The notes beneath the pieces were generated by a model, which was not told where the DNA came from, did no database searches, and worked only from the letters and a program-made list of their open reading frames with translations. Both the position numbers and the translations under genes were made by a program. DNA of 64,000 nt from an uncultured Coprococcus sp. (GTDB lineage Bacteria > Bacillota > Clostridia > Lachnospirales > Lachnospiraceae), in assembly GCA_934277375.1 (NCBI GenBank), contig CAKQTZ010000012.1:9113-73112 (forward strand). Reading direction: 5' to 3'. Numbering within the stretch: the stretch's first letter is position 1; each line of letters starts with the position of its first letter. This document shows, in pieces, positions 42,834-50,765 of the stretch.

Positions 42834-44141
42834 CTATCTAAGCCGTGCAGGTCTGCACACACGTGCCGACATCTGTTCCTTAAGTTCTGTAATCTTTGCG
42901 GCACACGTCGTCAGATTCGCCGCAGCATTTTCAGGCTTCATCGCCTTTCTCACCTGCTCCGGATCACTGTCATCTATCCCAAGCACATTGTTTACCGCAT
43001 AGCACTCGTTGAACACTCCTTCTTTGACGCATTTCTCCGCGCCATCTCCAAGACATCCTCCTATGGCGATCACATATTTGCCGTGTTTCTTCGCAAGCTT
43101 TGCGACTCCCGATGGAGTCTTGCCCATCATGGTCTGGACATCTATCCTGCCCTCACCGGTTATGATTGTATCTGCCCACTGCACATCGGTCTCAAGGCCT
43201 GTCTCTGACAATACAATATCTGTTCCTGACATAAGTTTTCCTCTGAGGAACATGAGAAATGCATATCCAAGTCCTCCTGCTGCACCAGCACCTGGCGTAT
43301 ATCTGTTTGCAGCTAATGCCGTATCGGATATTCCTGGCAACTCCATCTTCTCCGCCACATCGGCATATCTCTCCATATATCCATCCATAGCCAGAACCAT
43401 CTCAGCATCCGCACCCTTCTGCGGTGCAAATACACGACTGCATCCCATCTCACCTACAAGGGGATTTGTCACGTCACATGCAATACGAAATGTACAGTGC
43501 ATTAACTTTGATGCAAATTCCACTTCGCCATCACCTGTCACACTAGAAACACCAGATTCTTTCCGGTCAGGAATATTGTCAATGCCAGACATGCCATCCA
43601 GTCTGATGATACGCTCCAGGACGCCAAGTCCCGCCGCTCCATATGGCACATCCTTCCCATCCGCATCAAGACAGGAAAATCCAAGTGCCTGAAGCATTCC
43701 GATACCACCATCATTCGTCGCGCTTCCTCCAATTCCGATGATAAATCTCTCACAGCCCTTTGAGACCGCATCTCTTATCATCTCACCGACGCCGTAAGTT
43801 GTAGTGTGCATAGGATCTCTCTGCTCCTCCGGTACAAGCGGAAGTCCCGCGGCAGCCGCCATCTCCATGACGGCAGTCCGCCCGTCCGCGGCATCGTATA
43901 TCGTATATTCCGCGGTGATCTTATCACCAATCGGCCCGGTCACAGAACATTTCTCCCTGCTGACGCCGTCTCTTCCATATATAAGAGCATCAGTAGTGCC
44001 CTCTCCGCCATCAGCCACAGGACGTACCCTGACCTCTGTATCCGGCAATATTGACTTTATTCCTTTTTTTATGGCATTCCCCGCTTCAAGACTCGTCATG
44101 CTTCCCTTGAAGGAGTCAACCGCCACAAGTATTTTCTTCAT
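42834..44141 (-). CDS. Glycerate kinase (GlxK/GarK family)
   Basis: A 435-residue glycerate 2-kinase-type enzyme. Family motifs are VAVDSFKGSMTSLEAG at the N-terminus, RPVADGGEGTTDAL, IGIGGSATNDGGIGMLQALG, TPGAGAAGGLGYAF and TGEGRIDVQTMMGKTP. It phosphorylates glycerate in serine/glyoxylate metabolism. The protein is about 50 residues longer than usual; part of the excess is a polar insert near residues 180-215 (PDRKESGVSSVTGDGE) and part a basic C-terminal tail. AGGAG precedes the ATG. It appears to be transcribed alone. Confidence 0.93.
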   Translation of the reverse strand: MKKILVAVDSFKGSMTSLEAGNAIKKGIKSILPDTEVRVRPVADGGEGTTDALIYGRDGVSREKCSVTGPIGDKITAEYTIYDAADGRTAVMEMAAAAGLPLVPEEQRDPMHTTTYGVGEMIRDAVSKGCERFIIGIGGSATNDGGIGMLQALGFSCLDADGKDVPYGAAGLGVLERIIRLDGMSGIDNIPDRKESGVSSVTGDGEVEFASKLMHCTFRIACDVTNPLVGEMGCSRVFAPQKGADAEMVLAMDGYMERYADVAEKMELPGISDTALAANRYTPGAGAAGGLGYAFLMFLRGKLMSGTDIVLSETGLETDVQWADTIITGEGRIDVQTMMGKTPSGVAKLAKKHGKYVIAIGGCLGDGAEKCVKEGVFNECYAVNNVLGIDDSDPEQVRKAMKPENAAANLTTCAAKITELKEQMSARVCRPARLR

Positions 44142-44211
44142 AATAACTCCTGTCTACGTATTGCTTTTGTATATTATAATACCATATGCCATTTTTGCAC
44201 ACAAAAAGTAA

Positions 44212-44248
44212 GGCGTACACAAAACTGTTGTTATGTTCTGTATACGCC
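44212..44248 (-). terminator. Terminator of the repeat-containing secreted protein gene
   Basis: GGCGTA-CACA pairs with TGTATACGCC across a 19-base loop and is followed on the minus strand by TTACTTTTTG. Confidence 0.6.
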
Positions 44249-44274
44249 CTGTTGTTCAAAAGGAAGTAATTAAG

Positions 44275-46524
44275 CTATTTTACTTTAACTGATTTCACCT
44301 TGCTCCACGCCGAGTAACATGTCACCGACTTTCCATTTATCTTCACTGTCCTGTAGGTCCTCACGCGTGCATAATATATCTTTCCACTCGCAAGCTTCCT
44401 GACACTTGCTCTGATAGTCTTGTTCTTACTTACAGTTTTTATCTTTGTGCCACCCCTGAAGTTTTTATTTGCACAATACTGTAGCTGGTAACCCGTTGTC
44501 TGTGTCATCTGCTTGTTCCATCTGACTGTCATACTGCCCTTGCCAGATGCAGCTGCAGCAATGGAGGTTCCCTTCGGATTGATTGTAAAATAAATCGTCT
44601 TTGAATCTTTATATTTACTTCCGCACAATGTGACTTTGACCGCATATTTTCCTACATTTTTTCTTCCAGCACTATAAATAACCTTATAGTCTTTGTTCTT
44701 TACAAGAGCTTTGCCCTTCGAATCCTTTACAATGACCGAGGGTGTTCTGACCTTTCCATTATATACACATGAAGTTACATTTAACCTGACTGTAGAAGCT
44801 TTTGATATCTTTGATGTCGAAAGCTTTTTGCCGCAGGACTTACATGTTGTGGTGATAACTCCATCCTTTGATATGGTCGCCTTTGTTGTCACTGTGCTTA
44901 CCTTTGCCGCATGCTTACATTTCGGATTGATTGTAAAATAAATCGTCTTTGAATCTTTATATTTACTTCCGCACAATGTGACTTTGACCGCATATTTTCC
45001 TACATTTTTTCTTCCAGCACTATAAATAACCTTATAGTCTTTGTTCTTTACAAGAGCTTTGCCCTTCGAATCCTTTACAATGACCGAGGGTGTTCTGACC
45101 TTTCCATTATATACACATGAAGTTACATTTAACCTGACTGTAGAAGCTTTTGATATCTTTGATGTCGAAAGCTTTTTGCCGCAGGACTTACATGTTGTGG
45201 TGATAACTCCATCCTTTGATATGGTCGCCTTTGTTGTCACTGTGCTTACCTTTGCCGCATGCTTACATTCAGGTTTTGTCTTTGCTGTGAGAACTGCAGA
45301 CTTGGCATCGCTGTATACTTTATAAAGTCCCTTTATATACTCCAGTTTACCTGAAATCTTATAACCCTGTGACAATAAATAATCAGAATCATAAAACTGA
45401 ACATCTGTGAATTTCACATTATCCTTAGACTTTTCAACCATACAGTACGACATAACATTTCCATATTTATCCGTCACATCTCCGAGTTCACCTTTGATAT
45501 CATACTTAAAATTTTCAAACTCTTTATAACTATCATCTATTGCATCACGCATGAAAATACACCGGTCACCAGTATTCTGATCAATATATACTTTTGCTGG
45601 CATAGTTGATTTGTATGAATATCCATTTACGTTTTCTTCCGTATCTGTATAACCGTACTTTTCCGGATCAAAAATTCCATCAGCGGCATCAACTTCACGC
45701 ATATAATATTTGTCAGTATATCCAGGCATCAGCATAAGTTCATATAACGTGTATCCCTTGACATTTTCTGCCTTTATGCTGCCATCATTGTTATAGTAAG
45801 TCCTGACATAATCTTCTACTGTATATTTTTTCCCATTATCACCCTTTGTATATACGTGACAATCATGCGAATTCTCCAGGTCAACAATAATCGCCTGTAT
45901 TTCATCGTACCTCATCTCGGACGCCTGCTCCTTTTTCAGACCAGTAAGTCCATTCACAACAAAGCAATCAGTAACAGCTGTATAATCAGCCAAAACCAAA
46001 AGTCCATTTGTTTTACCTGCAGCTACATGCACCTCTGCATTTCCGCTTATCCTAAAATAAGACTTTGTTCCCTCCGGCTGTAGTACTATGCCATCTGACA
46101 TCTTTTGTTTCTCATTAACATATAACTTACCATCACCAATGATCTCAACCGAACCGCCATATCCATATCCCCAGGCACACAACATACCTATATGGCTTGT
46201 TCCCACCAGTTTAATCTTGAAATTGTCTCCCATCATATTCATGCTGAGCATATAGTCTGGCATATTACAATTGGTGAGTGTCAGTGTATTTGTACTTTTG
46301 TCATAAACTGCACCTTTAACACTTGTCGCCGTTCCTTCCTGTGGAGTTCTGAAACTGTACACATATATAATGTCAGCTTTCTCCGAATTGTAGAACTGAA
46401 CATATGCATAGCTATCTTCCTCATCCTCACATGGTCCATTGTTTGCGGCCATCGCCGTAACACCACCCGCCATCAGAATAAAAATAAGCGACAGCAGAAA
46501 TGTCAGTCTTCTGAAATGCTTCAT
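44275..46524 (-). CDS. Secreted repeat protein with duplicated Cys/Ig-like unit and Fn3 domain
   Basis: A 749-residue exported protein. A signal peptide (FLLSLIFILMAGGVTAMA) is followed by about 390 residues of unique sequence resembling a beta-helix/carbohydrate-related region. Two identical 116-residue units come next, each with CKSCGKKL and an Ig-like part (SCVYNGKVRTPSVIVKD to TIYFTINPK). A C-terminal fibronectin III-like domain (SMTVRWNKQMTQTTGYQLQY) ends the protein without a sortase motif or membrane anchor. It probably acts at the cell surface in adhesion or polymer binding. The ATG at 46524 has AGGGGG seven bases upstream. Confidence 0.75.
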   Translation of the reverse strand: MKHFRRLTFLLSLIFILMAGGVTAMAANNGPCEDEEDSYAYVQFYNSEKADIIYVYSFRTPQEGTATSVKGAVYDKSTNTLTLTNCNMPDYMLSMNMMGDNFKIKLVGTSHIGMLCAWGYGYGGSVEIIGDGKLYVNEKQKMSDGIVLQPEGTKSYFRISGNAEVHVAAGKTNGLLVLADYTAVTDCFVVNGLTGLKKEQASEMRYDEIQAIIVDLENSHDCHVYTKGDNGKKYTVEDYVRTYYNNDGSIKAENVKGYTLYELMLMPGYTDKYYMREVDAADGIFDPEKYGYTDTEENVNGYSYKSTMPAKVYIDQNTGDRCIFMRDAIDDSYKEFENFKYDIKGELGDVTDKYGNVMSYCMVEKSKDNVKFTDVQFYDSDYLLSQGYKISGKLEYIKGLYKVYSDAKSAVLTAKTKPECKHAAKVSTVTTKATISKDGVITTTCKSCGKKLSTSKISKASTVRLNVTSCVYNGKVRTPSVIVKDSKGKALVKNKDYKVIYSAGRKNVGKYAVKVTLCGSKYKDSKTIYFTINPKCKHAAKVSTVTTKATISKDGVITTTCKSCGKKLSTSKISKASTVRLNVTSCVYNGKVRTPSVIVKDSKGKALVKNKDYKVIYSAGRKNVGKYAVKVTLCGSKYKDSKTIYFTINPKGTSIAAAASGKGSMTVRWNKQMTQTTGYQLQYCANKNFRGGTKIKTVSKNKTIRASVRKLASGKIYYARVRTYRTVKINGKSVTCYSAWSKVKSVKVK
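44575..45270. repeat. Perfect tandem duplication, two 348-bp units
   Basis: Units 44575-44922 and 44923-45270 appear identical at nucleotide level by reading through both, and each encodes 116 residues in frame. Lack of silent differences points to a recent duplication or ongoing conversion. Confidence 0.92.
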
Positions 46525-46720
46525 AGTCATTCCCCCTTCTATGATATTCTTCGTTAACTGTAGATATAGAATGTTTCCACACCTGTTTCATATCATAGAG
46601 TATAGTAATCTGCTGCCGTTTTGATAACGTTACATATGTCTCAATATACATCTCTTATCTAATTCTTCCCATAATTCATCACTTATTTCTATCCAAAATG
46701 ACTATTTGTACCAGACATCG

Positions 46721-48187
46721 CTACTCATGCCATCCATAATAATACTGAATAAGGCCTACCCTTGTCTTTGTTCCAGTCTTTTCATTCATGGATGATATAT
46801 GCCTGTAAAGGGATGCCCTTGATATGTAGAGCTCATCCGCTATATCCTGTACACTGCCGTCAGATACGAGAAGCTTCTGCAATACCTCCCGCTCACGCCC
46901 TGTGAGATGATGCGTATCTGCAAAGCGTTCAAAATCAACCTCAACCCTTGCGTTAGAATTATCCGCCGATTTCGTCACTTTTTCTTCATCATATCGTCTG
47001 TATTGTTTCTTCTGGAGATTTTCAAGCACAAATACCGCAATGCTTATAAGTACGAGCAACAATATTACCACCACACTCATAACCATGATTCCGGGAGGAT
47101 CCATCAGCATATATGATATTATCCCCACAATCCCCGCACCAATGTTGTTGACTGCCCTTCCTGCGCCTGTCAAAAGTGACGGCCACCTCACACCATAGGA
47201 TACATATATAAATCCTGTTGTAAAATACACAGCAAAGAACCCTGCTGCGAGATAAAAAACGATAAGTCCTATGATAAATGTGCCGCCGAACTCTATTATC
47301 AACATTGCAATGACAGACAATACAGTAACACAATACATCATCTGATTCATGAATCGCTGATCCTTTATATCAAACAGGAAACCAGCCACAATTCCGCTAA
47401 GTGCAAGGAACAGTCTTGGCCACTGCCCCACATCAGCTCCCCCCTCCGCGTGAACAAGTGTAACAACATTGTCCAAAGCCGAAAATATAAATGTCATAAG
47501 GAGAATTACCACTCCCAGGACCACTGCCACAGAACTGCTATCAGCATTGGTTTTATCACATTTTTCTCGGCAATCCTGTATATAATGCGTGTTTACCATA
47601 CTGCTATCTTCTGTGCATACGTCACTTTCCAACAAAAGTATCACTGTCAGCGCCACTATGGCAAATGAGAACGTAACCACACGCAATACTACGCTTCCTA
47701 TAAAATTGTAATTGATATACTGCATGAGCAGTCCAAATGCATATGATATTCCCACTGTGACCGTAAGATGCTTTCTGTCTGTATACTCACGGCTCACAGT
47801 ATAATATACGCCTCCCCCTGTAGCACCACACACCACAAAAAACGCTATGCCATATGCCAATATCAGCTTTTCTGATCCAGTTATTATTCCTACAAGGCTT
47901 AAAACTCCCACTATATTTAAACCAACAAGCACTATCTGGGTGGTTTTTCTGCCAAGGCTTCTCTCAAACAAAGCATATATGAATATTCCCGCCACACTGG
48001 CCAGCAAAATCACACTCTGATACAGCAAAACTCTCCTGGCATCCACCACTTCCGCTGCCCTGCTATCAAAGAAAAATTCCACTCCAAGAAATATAAAGCT
48101 GAACAATGCAAGTGCAATAATGCTTTTGATATGAGCTGCATCCAATCTATTATCATTTCCTTTATTTTCCCCATTATCACATGACAT
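46721..48187 (-). CDS. LuxR-type regulator with MFS-like membrane domain
   Basis: A 488-residue protein with about 12 hydrophobic segments in two groups (residues 15-190 and 220-390), a short linker and a C-terminal LuxR/GerE helix-turn-helix. The HTH region contains HLTGREREVLQKLLVSDGS and QDIADELYISRASLYRHISS. Such membrane-bound one-component regulators are abundant in Eggerthella relatives and occur in some Clostridia; they are thought to sense a small molecule through the transporter-like domain. The ATG follows GGGAG. It lies upstream of the secreted repeat protein gene on the same strand, with about 200 bp between. Confidence 0.85.
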   Translation of the reverse strand: MSCDNGENKGNDNRLDAAHIKSIIALALFSFIFLGVEFFFDSRAAEVVDARRVLLYQSVILLASVAGIFIYALFERSLGRKTTQIVLVGLNIVGVLSLVGIITGSEKLILAYGIAFFVVCGATGGGVYYTVSREYTDRKHLTVTVGISYAFGLLMQYINYNFIGSVVLRVVTFSFAIVALTVILLLESDVCTEDSSMVNTHYIQDCREKCDKTNADSSSVAVVLGVVILLMTFIFSALDNVVTLVHAEGGADVGQWPRLFLALSGIVAGFLFDIKDQRFMNQMMYCVTVLSVIAMLIIEFGGTFIIGLIVFYLAAGFFAVYFTTGFIYVSYGVRWPSLLTGAGRAVNNIGAGIVGIISYMLMDPPGIMVMSVVVILLLVLISIAVFVLENLQKKQYRRYDEEKVTKSADNSNARVEVDFERFADTHHLTGREREVLQKLLVSDGSVQDIADELYISRASLYRHISSMNEKTGTKTRVGLIQYYYGWHE

Positions 48188-48282
48188 ATGTTGTTCATCT
48201 CCCGTTTATCCATTTATATATGTTAAAGATAATATAGCGCTGGATTTTTGTCAAAATATAAAGTATGATAATTCATAATACC

Positions 48283-48300
48283 GATACCCCCTGGAGTATC
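48283..48300. promoter_or_regulatory. CsoR-type operator before csoR
   Basis: GATACCCCCTGGAGTATC is a G/C-tract-containing inverted repeat of the CsoR operator form, 32 bp before the csoR start. Two similar sites lie before the ATPase gene. Confidence 0.7.
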
Positions 48301-48331
48301 AGCGCGATCGAATCAAAGGAGGATGTTATAT

Positions 48332-48607
48332 ATGAGACAGTGTATGGATGCGGATAATCTTCACCGCAGGCTCAAGAAGATCATAGGTCAGGTTCAGGCA
48401 ATAGATAAGATGATAGACGAGGACGTTCCATGTGAAGATGTCCTTGCCCAGATAAATGCAGCAAAATCGGCACTTCACAAGGCAGGCCAGGTGGTCCTTG
48501 AAGGACATATCAAGCACTGTGTGAGAGACGGAATCGAGCACGGAGACGCAGACAAGACCATCGAGAGCTTTACAAAAGCCGTTGAGAGATTTGCAAACAT
48601 GTCATAG
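48332..48607 (+). CDS. csoR: CsoR-family metal-sensing repressor
   Basis: A 91-residue all-helical repressor of the CsoR/RcnR (DUF156) family. The metal ligands of Cu(I) sensors are in place: Cys34 (VPCEDV), His59 and Cys63 (GHIKHC). On binding Cu(I) such repressors leave DNA and allow expression of a copper exporter. The ATG at 48332 is preferred because the AAAGGAGG site directly abuts the earlier ATG at 48323. It sits before a P1B-type ATPase gene with matching operators in both upstream regions, so it most likely controls itself and the pump. Confidence 0.9.
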   Translation: MRQCMDADNLHRRLKKIIGQVQAIDKMIDEDVPCEDVLAQINAAKSALHKAGQVVLEGHIKHCVRDGIEHGDADKTIESFTKAVERFANMS

Positions 48608-48644
48608 CCATATTGATCTATATCTGCTGATCTTTTCTTTATAT

Positions 48645-48699
48645 CAAAACACCGGCAAAGATGAGAATTATTCATCATATGGCGGTGTTTTGTTTTTTT
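48645..48699 (+). terminator. Terminator of csoR
   Basis: CAAAACACCG pairs with CGGTGTTTTG, with a further inner GATGA/TCATC pairing, and is followed by seven T residues. The ATPase gene therefore uses its own promoter. Confidence 0.85.
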
Positions 48700-48703
48700 G
48701 CCA

Positions 48704-48732
48704 TTGACAACCTATACCCCCATAGGTATAAT
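48704..48732 (+). promoter_or_regulatory. Consensus promoter of the P-type ATPase gene
   Basis: TTGACA at 48704-48709 and TATAAT at 48727-48732 with exactly 17 bp between them are a full SigA consensus. A CsoR-type operator fills the spacer, so a repressor would be needed to keep it off. Confidence 0.85.
48713..48730. promoter_or_regulatory. CsoR-type operator within the ATPase promoter
   Basis: TATACCCCCATAGGTATA is an inverted repeat covering the spacer and part of the -10 box, ideal for blocking polymerase. Confidence 0.7.
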
Positions 48733-48741
48733 CCAGTTGTT

Positions 48742-48760
48742 GATACCCATACGGGTATAG
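48742..48760. promoter_or_regulatory. Second CsoR-type operator before the ATPase gene
   Basis: GATACCCATACGGGTATAG, another inverted repeat of the same type, lies at and just after the expected transcription start. Confidence 0.65.
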
Positions 48761-48778
48761 GCAGAAAGGAGTATGCTT

Positions 48779-50665
48779 ATGAAAAAGATTACAGATAAGA
48801 TTGAATGGTTCATGGATCTCGGCGGTACAAAAAAAGATGTCACATTTCTCGTGATATCGGGAATTGCACTCATACTAAGCCTGTGCAAGATACAGCCATT
48901 TCCATTTGACATTGCATGGGTTGCCATCATACTGTGCGGCGTACCTATCATCATGGAGGCTGTCATCGGACTTGTGACAGCATTTGACATAAAGGCGGAC
49001 GTGCTCGTATCCCTGGCACTCATAGCCTCAGTTATAATAGGGGAACATTTTGCAGCAGGCGAAGTTGCATTTATCATGCAGATAGGTGGGCTCCTTGAGG
49101 AGCTTACAGTCGCAAAGGCCAGAGCAGGCATCGAAAAGCTTGTTCATCTGACTCCACAGACAGCCCATCTTCTACTGTCCGACGGAACAGAGAAGGTCAT
49201 CCCTGCTGAAGAAGTAAAGTGTGACAGCATCCTGAGAGTCCGCCCGGGCGAAACTGTTCCCGTGGATGGCGTGATCGTAACCGGACAGACATCTATCAAC
49301 CAGGCCGTCATGACCGGTGAATCAATGCCCGTGGACAAATTTCCTGGCGATGAGGTTTCCTCCGGTACTGTAAACCAGTTCGGTACATTTGACATGAGAG
49401 CGACGAAAGTCGGCGAGGACAGCTCGATACAGAGAATGATACGCCTCGTACAGTCAGCTGATGCCGGCAAAGCCAAGATCGTGGGACTTGCAGACAGATG
49501 GGCTACATGGATAGTTGTAATTGCACTTACCGCAGCAGCCCTCACTTGGCTTATCAGTGGTGAGATCATAAGAGCCGTCACCATACTGGTAGTCTTCTGT
49601 CCATGTGCTCTCGTGCTTGCAACTCCTACAGCCATCATGGCAGCAATAGGCAATGCCACCAAACACGGCTTTCTTGTCCGTGAGGGCGATGCACTGGAAA
49701 GGCTTGCAAAGGTCAGCAGGATAACATTTGACAAGACGGGAACTCTTACCTGGGGAAAGCCAGAGGTAGTGGCTGTAAAGAGCACAACATCTGCCATGTC
49801 TGACGATGAGCTCTACAGATACACTGCTTCCATAGAAAGCTTCTCCGAGCATCCTCTTGGAAAGGCGATAGTAAACTGTTACAAGAAATCATCTAATGGA
49901 AACATGGCCGAAGTAAAAGATTTCCATATGATTCCCGGACAGGGCGTATCCGCCATATCCGATCAGACCAGCTTTCTCGCCGGAAATGAAAAGATGATGA
50001 CTGAAAATGGAATATCAATACCATCAAATATAAACAGCGAAATCAATGAATACCTGTCAAAGGGATGTACCGTGACCCTTGTTGCCGCAGGTGGTATATT
50101 TGCCGGATATATAGCACTGTCCGACAAACTCAGGGATGAGAGCATACCTATGATCAGTAAGCTTTCCGGAATTGGTGTGACACCTGTGCTTCTGACCGGG
50201 GACAACGACAATGCTGCCCGTGCCATAGCTGCATCTGCAGGCATATCCGAGGTTCACTCCAACTGTCTTCCAGAGACTAAGCTGCCGGTAATCGATGAAT
50301 ACCAGTCACAGGGAATATCTGTATGCATGATAGGTGACGGAATCAACGACGCCCCGGCCCTGAAAAAGGCGAATGTTGGAATCGCCATGGGCGGAGTCGG
50401 AAGCGACATAGCCGTTGATGCCGCCGACATAGCGCTTGTTAACGATGACATAAAAGAGCTTCCACATCTGCTTGCTCTGTCAAAGCGTATGATGGTGACC
50501 ATTAAATGTAATCTTACATTCTCCATGGCGTTAAACTTCCTTGCAATCATACTCGCCATTACCGGCGTACTCAATCCGGTTGTCGGTGCACTTGTACATA
50601 ACTGTGGTTCCGTGCTCGTAATAATCAACTCGGCACTGCTGTTGCACTGGAAAAAGAAACAATAG
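48779..50665 (+). CDS. P1B-type heavy-metal exporting ATPase
   Basis: A 628-residue P-type ATPase without an N-terminal metal-binding (HMA) domain. Visible parts are the actuator motif TGES, the CPC metal site in the membrane (FCPCALVLATP), the phosphorylation site DKTGT, the HP motif in SEHPLGKA and GDGINDAPAL. Near the end, the last membrane helix reads VHNCGSVLVIINSALLL rather than the DxG of Zn/Cd pumps or the MxxSS of Cu pumps, so the metal is not certain. Control by CsoR suggests Cu(I) export. The ATG at 48779 has a well-placed AAAGGAG site. Confidence 0.92.
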   Translation: MKKITDKIEWFMDLGGTKKDVTFLVISGIALILSLCKIQPFPFDIAWVAIILCGVPIIMEAVIGLVTAFDIKADVLVSLALIASVIIGEHFAAGEVAFIMQIGGLLEELTVAKARAGIEKLVHLTPQTAHLLLSDGTEKVIPAEEVKCDSILRVRPGETVPVDGVIVTGQTSINQAVMTGESMPVDKFPGDEVSSGTVNQFGTFDMRATKVGEDSSIQRMIRLVQSADAGKAKIVGLADRWATWIVVIALTAAALTWLISGEIIRAVTILVVFCPCALVLATPTAIMAAIGNATKHGFLVREGDALERLAKVSRITFDKTGTLTWGKPEVVAVKSTTSAMSDDELYRYTASIESFSEHPLGKAIVNCYKKSSNGNMAEVKDFHMIPGQGVSAISDQTSFLAGNEKMMTENGISIPSNINSEINEYLSKGCTVTLVAAGGIFAGYIALSDKLRDESIPMISKLSGIGVTPVLLTGDNDNAARAIAASAGISEVHSNCLPETKLPVIDEYQSQGISVCMIGDGINDAPALKKANVGIAMGGVGSDIAVDAADIALVNDDIKELPHLLALSKRMMVTIKCNLTFSMALNFLAIILAITGVLNPVVGALVHNCGSVLVIINSALLLHWKKKQ

Positions 50666-50691
50666 AGATCCTATATAAGAACATTATATAT

Positions 50692-50724
50692 GGCCGGTCA
50701 TACTGCTTATATGACCGGCCTTTT
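50692..50724 (+). terminator. Terminator of the P-type ATPase gene
   Basis: GGCCGGTCATA pairs with TATGACCGGCC around a short loop and is followed by TTTT. It is also the boundary with the convergent MATE gene. Confidence 0.85.
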
Positions 50725-50765
50725 GCATTATCTACTATAATTGAATTACTATATTCAATTATCGT

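Noticed and set aside
43009..43692. 227-codon open frame on the plus strand
   Set aside because: Antisense shadow of glycerate kinase.
44575..45270. CRISPR or other short regular repeat array
   Set aside because: The repeats are two long coding units in frame, with no spacers.
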